Shown: positions 1 through 7,533 of the stretch, piece by piece | How positions within the stretch are numbered: the first letter of the stretch is position 1 | How the letters are laid out: the number at the start of each line of letters is the position of its first letter | Assembly (NCBI GenBank): GCA_964437415.1 | Contig: CAYTGN010000008.1 | Span: forward strand, 1 to 64,000 | Length of the DNA stretch: 64,000 nt | Source of the DNA: CADEDV01 sp964437415 | GTDB lineage: Bacteria > Bacteroidota > Bacteroidia > Chitinophagales > Chitinophagaceae | Reading direction: 5' to 3' | Position numbers and translations under genes: made by a program | Notes under the pieces: generated by a model | The model's database searches: none | What the model saw: only the letters and a program-made list of their open reading frames with translations | Told to the model about the DNA's origin: nothing

Positions 1-1
1 A

Positions 2-280
2 CATTTGAAAACTCTAACTGACCCCGGCACTAAAAAAGGGGGAGCTTACAAAGGAGAATCTCCAGATCTAAATCTTATTCGTCATCACATAAATTCAACT
101 CACAAGGGAATAGAGATTGCTTCAGAACAAGGCTTTTCTGGAGAACAAAATAAAGCAAGAACGCTTTTGAGACCAAACAAAAGCTACAACATAGAAATTA
201 AAATCACATCTGATAACTTTCTACCTAAAAAAAAGAAGTTCGTGTTTAATCCAGATAGCGGTGATTTGACTAAAAAATAG
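2..280 (+). CDS. Hypothetical protein, probably the C-terminal end of a longer gene
   Basis: An open frame runs from the window edge to a TAG stop at 278-280. The first possible start is TTG at 5-7, but no stop separates it from the edge, so the gene probably begins upstream. The visible 91 residues are basic and polar, with an 'IRHHINS' stretch and a lysine-rich end (PKKKKFVF), and show no signal peptide or membrane segment. I do not recognise the family. The His-His-Ile stretch recalls nuclease toxin tails, but no catalytic pattern can be shown. Base composition is AT-rich compared with genes from 1366 onward. Confidence 0.45.
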   Translation, partial: HLKTLTDPGTKKGGAYKGESPDLNLIRHHINSTHKGIEIASEQGFSGEQNKARTLLRPNKSYNIEIKITSDNFLPKKKKFVFNPDSGDLTKK

Positions 281-526
281 GCCGGCAGACAACATTGTAT
301 CTATTGTTAATTTATCTTACTAATAATCCTTCCGTATCCAGCAATTCATTCCGTGTCGGTGTGAGAAAGTTAAGTCTTTACCTCTTTAAATTCTCAGTAT
401 CAACAACCGAGGCTGTTATATAATCTTGTTGTTGGTCAAATGTCAGAAGATTAAAAAGGTTTTTAAATAAAATATGAAACTATTGTGATATTCTTTGCAG
501 AGTTATGAATCAACTGCAAAGGAAGA

Positions 527-1084
527 TTAGTTAGTCGCTTTTGGATTCCTTTTTTCGTACAATTTATTCACGAAATAGCTTATAGAGTTTGCTACAACTA
601 CAATAGCAAGCAGCGTTAATTCAAGCATTTTCATTACAGTTTTCTCTTTTTTATTATTTGTAACAAATTTGTGTACGTTCTCCCAGTAAATGCTTCCGTT
701 TTCTTCTTTGATAATTTGTATATCTTGATAACTTCCTTCAACAAAAGGTTTACTAATGAATAACAGTTGTTTTTCCCACCTAATACCAACCACAATAGAA
801 GTGATTAGTACTAAGATTAAAATCCACAAATGCAAATTGTAGCTGCTTTTAATCGGTATATACCCATAGTATGTTGCTAAGGAAAATAATGGAAAGGTGA
901 TTAAAAATACAATTCCCAAAGGAGTAAATTCCCAAGATAAATATCCTACAAGAATTAAAATACTAAATAGTGCAAAAGGGAACTTTCGTTTAGCGGTTCC
1001 ATTTAGGCCTTTAGGCATTATATCATAATTCTCTGGGCGGTGCATATACCAGAAGTATGTTAGCTCAAGATCATCTGTAGTCAA
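527..1084 (-). CDS. Hypothetical membrane protein, 185 aa
   Basis: I do not recognise this protein. It has hydrophobic segments near residues 33-50, 55-75 and 85-102, a polar region with a predicted extracytoplasmic look (residues 105-150), and a last hydrophobic segment near 152-170 followed by a basic tail (KLYEKRNPK). This fits a four-pass inner-membrane protein. The longest frame starts at TTG (1082-1084); an ATG at 1043-1045 would give 172 residues and is equally possible. It converges with the partial gene at the window edge, so the two are not an operon. The region is AT-rich, which suggests accessory DNA. Confidence 0.5.
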   Translation of the reverse strand: MTTDDLELTYFWYMHRPENYDIMPKGLNGTAKRKFPFALFSILILVGYLSWEFTPLGIVFLITFPLFSLATYYGYIPIKSSYNLHLWILILVLITSIVVGIRWEKQLLFISKPFVEGSYQDIQIIKEENGSIYWENVHKFVTNNKKEKTVMKMLELTLLAIVVVANSISYFVNKLYEKRNPKATN

Positions 1085-1272
1085 GATAAGAATTTCTCAC
1101 ATCTCCTTAGCTTTTTTCATTCAAAGCATTTCTGAAACTCTGCTAAAAAAGAAATAGAGGTTAATAATTGGGGTGTTCTATCAAAAAAAAATTATCACAA
1201 AAGATACTACTGGAGTATTTTGAGGTGGAAGATTAGTAAATCAATGTTATGGGGCGAAGCTGCGAAAAAAAA

Positions 1273-1344
1273 AGCCGTCCTGCCGGCAACCTGATTTACT
1301 ACATGCACATGAGAAAAACCAAATTGACTGCGGCGAAGACGGCT
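1273..1344 (-). terminator. Long-loop hairpin with U-run after the GIN-domain gene
   Basis: On the minus strand, agccgtc (1338-1344) pairs with gacggct (1273-1279), and the second arm is followed directly by a run of T (complement of the A-run at 1265-1273). It lies 22 bases beyond the stop of the GIN-domain gene. The loop is long (58 nt) and contains the palindrome tgccggca, so the fold may be more complex than a simple terminator. Confidence 0.5.
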
Positions 1345-1365
1345 AAGCGGTGATGGTAAGGTTAT

Positions 1366-2073
1366 TTAAATGGTCGTTTTATTTACTCTTTTAGGTGTGG
1401 CTGCGCCTTTATTGGTCACTTTGCCCAGAAAAGAATCCTTTACTTTCAGTTCTTTCGCTGCATTCACTTCGGCTGAACCCACCCCATTGTTATCAATATC
1501 CATCGTCTGCACAGCAAACCCCGCAGCTTCAATGCTGCCCACACTTTTATTTTTGATCACGGCATTGTCCGCTTTTCCTTCCAGCTTCACATTGCCTACA
1601 CTTTTGTTGTCAATAGTCACGGATTGCGCCGTGAATTTCAGGTCCACATCCCCTACGCTCTTGTTATCTATATCGAGATTGGTGAAGCTGAGGCTGCCCG
1701 CTGATTCAACATTACCTACGGTCTTCAGATCCATGCTCTTGAGGTTTTTAAAGGTCACATACAGTTTCATCTTCTTGCTGCCTTGTATATTCACATCCTT
1801 TTTCATACTCACCAGCAGCCTGGAACCTTCATTCTTTACTTCAAACAGGTCCATCAGGTTGTCATCGGCTTCGATCTTCACTTCCTCTTTACCAGCTTGC
1901 GCCAATTGCACACTAAACACTCCGCTTACATCAAGCTGGTCAAACGATTGAACCATAAAATTCCTGGTAATTACATTGCCGCTGCCCTCTATCTTTTTGC
2001 GGTCACTGTCTTTTTGTGCAAAGGAGGGGGCAAATGCTGCGGCGCAAACGGCCAGCATAAGTATCTTTCTCAT
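1366..2073 (-). CDS. Head GIN domain-containing protein (DUF2807), secreted
   Basis: The 235-residue protein starts with a signal peptide (about residues 1-19, ending AFAPSFA-Q). The rest matches the DUF2807 / 'putative auto-transporter adhesin, head GIN domain' family, seen as GSGNVITRNF and the F-D-x-L-D-V-S-G-V-F pattern near 44-53. From about residue 116 a short motif of the type (D/K)NKSVGxxx recurs every 19-20 residues (near 117, 136, 155, 175, 194 and 213), as expected for rungs of a right-handed beta-helix. Proteins of this family are exported and common in Bacteroidota; their function is not established. It is monocistronic and divergent from the flavin reductase gene. Confidence 0.85.
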   Translation of the reverse strand: MRKILMLAVCAAAFAPSFAQKDSDRKKIEGSGNVITRNFMVQSFDQLDVSGVFSVQLAQAGKEEVKIEADDNLMDLFEVKNEGSRLLVSMKKDVNIQGSKKMKLYVTFKNLKSMDLKTVGNVESAGSLSFTNLDIDNKSVGDVDLKFTAQSVTIDNKSVGNVKLEGKADNAVIKNKSVGSIEAAGFAVQTMDIDNNGVGSAEVNAAKELKVKDSFLGKVTNKGAATPKRVNKTTI

Positions 2074-2251
2074 GGCTTTTGATTTTGTTTTTAACTATAC
2101 TTGTTGACGAATTTCTTCGTAGAACGAAAATGAGCCGAAATAGTTACCCCGGTTTGTCAAATGTTGATGAATGGAAGATAGTTGTTTTAAACGGCAGCAA
2201 TGAGCAGCCGTCATTTTTTGCAGATATTTGCCCCACCAACACATCATCATT

Positions 2252-3133
2252 ATGATTCTCGACCTGGAAAAACTGAAACCCGCTGAAAGACAATACTACC
2301 TGCAGCATGTGGTGGCGCCCCGGCCCATTTGTTTTGCCTCTACGATTGATAAAACCGGCAATGTGAACCTGAGTCCTTTCAGTTTTTTCAATTTGTTTTC
2401 CTCTAACCCGCCGGTTGTTATTTTCTCTCCTTCCAGAAGAGTGAGAGACAATACCACCAAACACACATTAGAGAATGTAAAAGAAGTGCCGGAAGTGGTG
2501 ATCAATATCGTAACCTATGATATGTTGCAGCAAACTTCGCTGGCCAGTTGCGAATACCCAAAGGGAACAAATGAATTCATCAAAGCTGGTTTCACCGAAG
2601 AACCAGCCACATTGGTGAAACCACCAATGGTTAAAGAAAGTAAAGTGAAGATGGAATGTAAGGTGATCGAAGTGAAACCACTCGGCACAGAAGGCGGAGC
2701 CGGCAATCTTGTTATCTGCGAAGTGCTGCGGATGCATATTGATGATTCACTGCTTGATGCCAATAATAAATTAGACCAGCGAAAGATCAATCATGTGGCA
2801 AGACTCGGTGGCGACTGGTATTGCGTGGTGAATGAAAAAAATCTTTTCCAGGTTGAAAAGCCGAATACACAATTGGGTATCGGGGTAGATGCACTACCCG
2901 CCGCCATCCGCAACAGTACGATCCTTACCGGCAATCATCTTGGTCAGTTGGCCAATGTGCAGGATATACCGGTGGTGGATCCTGCCTACGATGACAATCA
3001 TCTCAAACAGATCATCCAGTACTACAATGTGAACCCGGATGAAATGGAGAAAGAGCTGCACCTTTATGCCCAACAATTGCTTGATTCTGGTAAGGTGAAA
3101 GAGGCCTGGCAGGTGTTGCTTGCGGTCGAATAA
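2252..3133 (+). CDS. Flavin reductase-like FMN-binding protein
   Basis: The 293-residue protein has an N-terminal flavin reductase-like split-barrel domain (about residues 10-190). The family signature APRPICFASTID and NLSPFSFFNLFSSNPP is typical of Bacteroidota proteins that bind FMN. I chose ATG at 2252 over an in-frame TTG at 2228, because it begins directly with the conserved MILDLEKLKP. The last 80 residues form an extension rich in charged residues. The substrate is unknown. The gene is divergent from the GIN-domain gene, with 178 bases between the two starts. Confidence 0.85.
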   Translation: MILDLEKLKPAERQYYLQHVVAPRPICFASTIDKTGNVNLSPFSFFNLFSSNPPVVIFSPSRRVRDNTTKHTLENVKEVPEVVINIVTYDMLQQTSLASCEYPKGTNEFIKAGFTEEPATLVKPPMVKESKVKMECKVIEVKPLGTEGGAGNLVICEVLRMHIDDSLLDANNKLDQRKINHVARLGGDWYCVVNEKNLFQVEKPNTQLGIGVDALPAAIRNSTILTGNHLGQLANVQDIPVVDPAYDDNHLKQIIQYYNVNPDEMEKELHLYAQQLLDSGKVKEAWQVLLAVE

Positions 3134-3191
3134 GATTTTAGGACTGTCAATAGTTTCTTTAACTTTAAGGGACAACCAAAAAACCCCGCTT

Positions 3192-4091
3192 ATGCGCCAC
3201 CAGTCATTCTCCCCAGTGGTTGTTCTTTTCACCACGATTGTCGCCAGCCTGCTATTTGCCTGTACCCCGCAAAAAAAGATCAGCTCCGGCAAAACTGAAC
3301 TGGAAAAAGTCAATGCAGAACTACAACAGCATAGCAGCAACCTTAAAGAACTGGATGCCAAACGTAAGTCCAAGGAATCGCAGAACGAGATTGATGATAG
3401 CACCAATGCCCGGATCAAAAAGTATATTGATAACACAGAAAAAGAAATAGACACACTGATTGATCAGAACAATGTTCTGATCGCCGGGGCCCTGGTGAAT
3501 AAAAGTGATTGGGAACGGCTGAGCAACAGTCTTGTTTTTTCTAAAAAAAGTTCAAAGACGATCAGTGAAAAAGTAGCATTCCTCAATGATCTCATCAACC
3601 GGAACATGGTGGTGAAACTGGACCAAGATGTGTTGTTTGAACCTGGCAAATACACGGTTTCTCCTTCCGTGGTGACCAGCATTGGGAAGTTGTTTGAACC
3701 GGCAGCCCGTGAAATAGATCTCTTCACCAAAAAGTATCCTGACTTCCCTTTGTCATTGGTCATCACCGCCAAAGGTTATGCAGATGGAACCGGCATTGCA
3801 GAGGGCAGTGGCCTGTATCGTGACCTGAAAGCAAGATTAAGTTTATCCGGCAGAGAACCCGACGCAAAAGAGTTGAATAAAGAACTCTCGAGGGCCCGTG
3901 CCGAAGCGGTGAAAGACCTTTTCAAAAAATTTGCTGCCGAACGTTCTGACAATGGCATCTACATCCGCAATGTGCTTTACCTGCATGAAGGAAAAGGAGA
4001 TGCTTTTCCTGATCCGAATGTAAAAGATTATAAAACGGATGATGCCCGCCGCAGGGTGGTGTTATTATTCTGGAGTATTTTCCCTGATTGA
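3192..4091 (+). CDS. OmpA-like outer-membrane lipoprotein
   Basis: The ATG at 3192 gives a 299-residue lipoprotein: hydrophobic signal (residues 5-20) and lipobox LLFAC. A coiled-coil-like segment rich in E, K, Q and L follows (about 28-90). The C-terminal half resembles an OmpA-type peptidoglycan-binding domain: a 'DVLFEPGKYTVSPS' strand, then ARAEAVKDLF and a final DDARRRVVLLF, corresponding to the family's RAxxVxxxL and RRVE elements. It probably links the outer membrane to the cell wall. An in-frame TTG at 3120 lies inside the previous gene and is unlikely to be used. Its stop is one base from the stop of the converging DUF4197 gene. Confidence 0.75.
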   Translation: MRHQSFSPVVVLFTTIVASLLFACTPQKKISSGKTELEKVNAELQQHSSNLKELDAKRKSKESQNEIDDSTNARIKKYIDNTEKEIDTLIDQNNVLIAGALVNKSDWERLSNSLVFSKKSSKTISEKVAFLNDLINRNMVVKLDQDVLFEPGKYTVSPSVVTSIGKLFEPAAREIDLFTKKYPDFPLSLVITAKGYADGTGIAEGSGLYRDLKARLSLSGREPDAKELNKELSRARAEAVKDLFKKFAAERSDNGIYIRNVLYLHEGKGDAFPDPNVKDYKTDDARRRVVLLFWSIFPD

Positions 4092-4092
4092 A

Positions 4093-4806
4093 TTATTTTC
4101 CTCCAAAAACCTTTTTCAATATATCTGAGGTTCTGGCCAGTGGGTTGGCCCTGATGTTCGCCTCTTCTTTTGCCACCTGGTCAAATAAGGCATCCACCGC
4201 TTTACCCACTACGAAAGAAGTAAGGTCAGGATTAATTTTTTTAAAAGTGGTGGGAAAGTTATTATAGGTGTTTACAATATCGCCATAATATTTTGTAGCA
4301 TCTGTTTTTTCCAATGAGGTTTGCACAGAAGGAGTGAAAGCAGCTACCAGTTTTTCAGTGGTTTTCTTTTTGAAATATTGTGTGGCGCCATCTTTTGACC
4401 CCTTCACAATATTCAGTGCGTCGGTAATGGTCATCTCTTTGATGGCATCCACAAAAATTGGTTTGGCAAACGCCACTGCATCTTCGGCGCCACGGTTGAT
4501 GGCAAGAATAGCTTTATCAACCTGTGCCCCCATACCGGCTTTGCGCAAAGTGTTTTCAATCCTCACTGCATCTGGCGGCAACAGCACTTTATATAGCTGG
4601 CTGCCAAAAAAACCATCTGTTTTATTAAGATTGAGCACCGCATTGGTCACTCCTTGTGTCAGGGCTTCTTTAATGCCTTGCCCTGCTTCCTGTTCAGAAA
4701 CGCCGGATTTATTCCCGGAAAGTATGCCAGGTAGCTTGATCTGCGAAATTGCCGGTGAACCGGCTGCCAAAAAGAAAAAAAGTAAGATTGCTGCGTAGTT
4801 TTTCAT
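4093..4806 (-). CDS. DUF4197 domain-containing protein, exported
   Basis: The protein has 237 residues from the ATG at 4804-4806. That start gives a clean signal peptide (MKNYAAILLFFFLAAGSPAIS); a longer frame would place 20 unsuitable residues in front. The mature part matches the DUF4197 family: QGIKEALTQGVTNAV, then IALP-like 'KVLLPPDAVRIENTLRKAGMG', and a helical remainder. The family is periplasmic with no assigned function. Its 3' end abuts the stop of the OmpA-like gene on the other strand, leaving no room for a separate terminator. Confidence 0.85.
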   Translation of the reverse strand: MKNYAAILLFFFLAAGSPAISQIKLPGILSGNKSGVSEQEAGQGIKEALTQGVTNAVLNLNKTDGFFGSQLYKVLLPPDAVRIENTLRKAGMGAQVDKAILAINRGAEDAVAFAKPIFVDAIKEMTITDALNIVKGSKDGATQYFKKKTTEKLVAAFTPSVQTSLEKTDATKYYGDIVNTYNNFPTTFKKINPDLTSFVVGKAVDALFDQVAKEEANIRANPLARTSDILKKVFGGK

Positions 4807-4886
4807 CAAACGAATTTGTTTACAAATATCGTTCAAGAATATTGCCAGAGAAAGCTTTGGACGCAATTCTTTGTGAAATTATAACA

Positions 4887-5888
4887 TTACCCCTGCAAGC
4901 TTTCTTTTTTCCTTTCGATACGTTCCCGCATCCGGCGGAAATACCTTGATCGTTCTTTTTCACTTACTTCACTGATGAGGGTAGACCTGCGGATGAGATT
5001 TTGTACATACTGGTAATAATTTTCACAATAGGCCATGTCACGGGTTACCATATAATTGATAGAAGTGTGTGGCACCATGGCCATTTTGGTGTTATCCAGC
5101 AACATCATCATACTGTTATCCTGGATTACCGTTTCATTAAAATACATATTGTGTTTTCCGAGTGGCTTTTTGTCAGGGTCATCTATGTTGAACTTGTACC
5201 CCCGCTTGGCCTGTTCCTCGAGGTGATCCAACACTTTTTCCATTGCTACATAGACCCGTAAGGCATCGCTGTCGGAATGGAACATCTGACTGTCAAGATA
5301 ATAATCAAGCTGGTGGAGCGTAGTGTTCCAGCTTTCCATATTCCAGACTTCACTTGAATCTATTTGTCCATAAATGCCGATTATTTTTTTTCCAAGGATT
5401 CTCAACTCCTCCGGGTATTCATCAAAACTCACTTTCCTGCCGCGAAACTCAGGAAAATATACAAGGGTCCCCATCCAGAAAAAGTATTTAAACGCAGCCA
5501 GGTCATCAGAATTGAAATAATGAAAAATAGGTGTGTCCTTGCAGAGATAGAAAATATGTTTTTCTTTAAAACTATTGAAATATGCAAGATTGTGCATCAT
5601 TCCTGTGAGGTAGGCATCATAGCGAAATGTTTTACTGTTGAGCAGGTTGCCGCTGAACTGAAAGCCTCCGGTATCAATATTCATTAACTGATCCAGTGAT
5701 ATCTTATAATGGCTGGCGATCGTATATAATTCATCCAGTGTTACCGTCTTTTCTCCCCGTATACGCCGGTAGGCGCTGTCAGTACTGATCTTTAACAATG
5801 AAGCCAGTTCTTCAGCAAGTGAAGCCTCGGTAGCCAGTTTCCGCTTCACGGTTTGAAACAATTGTTCCTGAATTTGCTGCGTATCCAT
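4887..5888 (-). CDS. XRE-type helix-turn-helix regulator, second of a tandem pair
   Basis: The 333-residue protein has an N-terminal HTH of XRE/Cro type (about residues 20-65; key stretch ISTDSAYRRIRGEKTVTLDEL) and a large C-terminal region of about 250 residues without a domain I recognise. The chosen ATG at 5886-5888 starts after the stop of the upstream paralogue; a longer frame would overlap it. It is clearly paralogous to the neighbour: shared elements are SAYRRIRGE, ISLDQLM/LL, 'KDTPIFHYF'/'KDVPIFHNF' and a C-terminal RSTLISEVSEKER/RATLISETSEKQR. The C-terminal part may sense a signal or dimerise. The 16-base gap suggests co-transcription. Confidence 0.75.
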   Translation of the reverse strand: MDTQQIQEQLFQTVKRKLATEASLAEELASLLKISTDSAYRRIRGEKTVTLDELYTIASHYKISLDQLMNIDTGGFQFSGNLLNSKTFRYDAYLTGMMHNLAYFNSFKEKHIFYLCKDTPIFHYFNSDDLAAFKYFFWMGTLVYFPEFRGRKVSFDEYPEELRILGKKIIGIYGQIDSSEVWNMESWNTTLHQLDYYLDSQMFHSDSDALRVYVAMEKVLDHLEEQAKRGYKFNIDDPDKKPLGKHNMYFNETVIQDNSMMMLLDNTKMAMVPHTSINYMVTRDMAYCENYYQYVQNLIRRSTLISEVSEKERSRYFRRMRERIERKKESLQG

Positions 5889-5904
5889 GCCGGTAATTTT
5901 TACA

Positions 5905-6900
5905 TCAGAGGTTCTTTTTTCGGTCAGTGATCTTTGACAACAGAATACCAAAGAAAATATTCCGTTGTTTTTCGCTGGTCTCACTGATAAGGGTCGCTCT
6001 TTTCATCAGGTTTTGCAGGTCCTGGTAACAGGGGCCGCAAAATGATTCATCCCTGGTAAACATGTAGTTCAGTACATCATAATTCAGAAATGCTGTTTTC
6101 ATCTTGTCAGTAACTACCAAAATTGTATTATCACCCAATATCACCCGGTTGTAAAAAAATTTGAAATTTCTTTTTTTTGTTTGTGGGTTTTCACCCGGCA
6201 TGAATTTGCAGCCGTATTCTACCTGGTGTTTCAGGTGAAGAATTGTATCCTCCAGTGATTCATACACTGTTTTTACATCTGCTGCTGTTGCAAAATAGCC
6301 GGAGTCTTTGTAAAATTCTATCTGCAATATGGCGGCATTGATACACTCCGTGTTCCATATCTCTGTTGAAGGAATGCTGTTATATGCCCTCGAAAGCTCC
6401 TGGCTCAGGGCGGCGATCTCGGGGCTCACTGCATTCATTTCAAACTCCCTGTCGGCAAATTCCGGTTTTCGCAGGATGGTTTTCATCCAGAAGAAATAGC
6501 GAAAGGCGATCAAAGGATGATAATAGAAATTATGAAAGATGGGCACATCTTTGGAAAGATAGATGATCTCCTTTTCTATAAATTGGCCCACCTGTTGCAC
6601 CTGTTTTAGCAGATCCCTCAGGTAGGTTTCATAATTATATGTTTCAGCATTGATACGGACATTGGTAAAAAGGGTTGCCCCCCTCTGTACTTCCAGCAAC
6701 TGATCAAGTGAAATTTTAAAATATCTGCAAAGCTCTCTTACTTCATCCAGCACAAGTGGTGTTTCTCCTCTTATGCGTCGATAAGAACTGTCTGCACTGA
6801 TATGTAAAATATCAGACACAACGTCCACCATTGTGGATTCCGGAGGAATGAGCTCCTTTATTCGTTGGAATAAAAATTCCTGTGCCTGGTCCGTCGGCAT
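5905..6900 (-). CDS. XRE-type helix-turn-helix regulator, first of a tandem pair
   Basis: The 331-residue protein starts at the ATG at 6898-6900; a GTG at 6957 would add 19 unremarkable residues. The N-terminal HTH contains ISADSSYRRIRGETPLVLDEV (about residues 30-50), followed by a roughly 250-residue region shared with the downstream paralogue and of unknown function. Aromatic-rich stretches in the C-terminal part (PIFHNFYYHPLIAFRYFFWM) are conserved between the pair, which suggests a hydrophobic core or ligand pocket rather than DNA contacts. It is divergent from the TonB-receptor gene cluster and is a natural candidate for its regulator; this is inference from position. Confidence 0.75.
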   Translation of the reverse strand: MPTDQAQEFLFQRIKELIPPESTMVDVVSDILHISADSSYRRIRGETPLVLDEVRELCRYFKISLDQLLEVQRGATLFTNVRINAETYNYETYLRDLLKQVQQVGQFIEKEIIYLSKDVPIFHNFYYHPLIAFRYFFWMKTILRKPEFADREFEMNAVSPEIAALSQELSRAYNSIPSTEIWNTECINAAILQIEFYKDSGYFATAADVKTVYESLEDTILHLKHQVEYGCKFMPGENPQTKKRNFKFFYNRVILGDNTILVVTDKMKTAFLNYDVLNYMFTRDESFCGPCYQDLQNLMKRATLISETSEKQRNIFFGILLSKITDRKKNL

Positions 6901-7000
6901 AGAAGCGCTACTGTTGGTTGGTTCGTTAGTAAAAATTGCAAATCGGCCATTAATCACTTGAAGTTAAGCTAATTATTTAGAATATCCGATATGTATATGA

Positions 7001-7019
7001 AGTTGCATTTTTTGCAACT
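7001..7019. promoter_or_regulatory. Inverted repeat between regulator pair and TonB cluster
   Basis: agttgca (7001-7007) and tgcaact (7013-7019) form a perfect 7-bp inverted repeat with a 5-base T loop. It lies in the 277-base divergent region between the regulator start (6900) and the small gene at 7178. It could be an operator for the XRE-type proteins or a small RNA hairpin. No promoter box is clear nearby. Confidence 0.35.
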
Positions 7020-7177
7020 CCCGGATAGAACCGGGGTTGGAAAACGGCAAAAAAGACTTTTTCATATTAACTGCCAAACCAGTTGCAGAATCTGCAAATC
7101 AAGGAATCGTTAAAGCAAAATTCAATTATATATGGGTCTTATGCGGTGGTAGTTTGGCATTACGAAAAACAACCACC

Positions 7178-7498
7178 ATGAAACCTCAAACCACCCGGCA
7201 GGAAATACTCCTGGTAACAGAAAGCAGTTTAAAAAACCTTTCTTTTTGTCATAAAGAACAGGAAGCTAACCTGAATACTGCATCCGAAAAACTTGAACAG
7301 GCCTGCTGGAATGGTTTGTTGCCAGCTTTACTTCCCGGGGTCATTCTTTGCCCTGCCGCAAGACACAAACAATTTGTCTGGGAAGTGGTAGCGGCCGACC
7401 ATTTCATCCGGGTCAGCATCGGTGAATATCCATGGAAAGAGGAAAAAGAAACATCACTTGATCCCTATTTCTTTTACACGAGTCTTCCCCGGAATTAA
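7178..7498 (+). CDS. Small hypothetical protein, 106 aa
   Basis: I do not recognise this protein. The start at ATG 7178 is preferred over an in-frame ATG-region frame beginning at 7037, because the extra 47 residues look like non-coding translation. The protein is soluble in appearance, has no signal peptide, and contains a mid-part rich in hydrophobic residues (NGLLPALLPGVILCP). It lies 35 bases upstream of the TonB-receptor gene and reads in the same direction, so it is probably the first gene of that cluster. Confidence 0.5.
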   Translation: MKPQTTRQEILLVTESSLKNLSFCHKEQEANLNTASEKLEQACWNGLLPALLPGVILCPAARHKQFVWEVVAADHFIRVSIGEYPWKEEKETSLDPYFFYTSLPRN

Positions 7499-7533
7499 TT
7501 ATAAAAACCATTTTTTAACCAAAAGCCTTTATT

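Noticed and set aside
5..1084. Toxin-immunity pair at the left edge
   Set aside because: The two genes converge rather than run together, and no toxin motif can be defended.
1370..1951. 193-codon open frame antisense to the GIN-domain gene
   Set aside because: It mirrors the repeated codons of the GIN-domain protein, has a low-complexity translation and no plausible start context.
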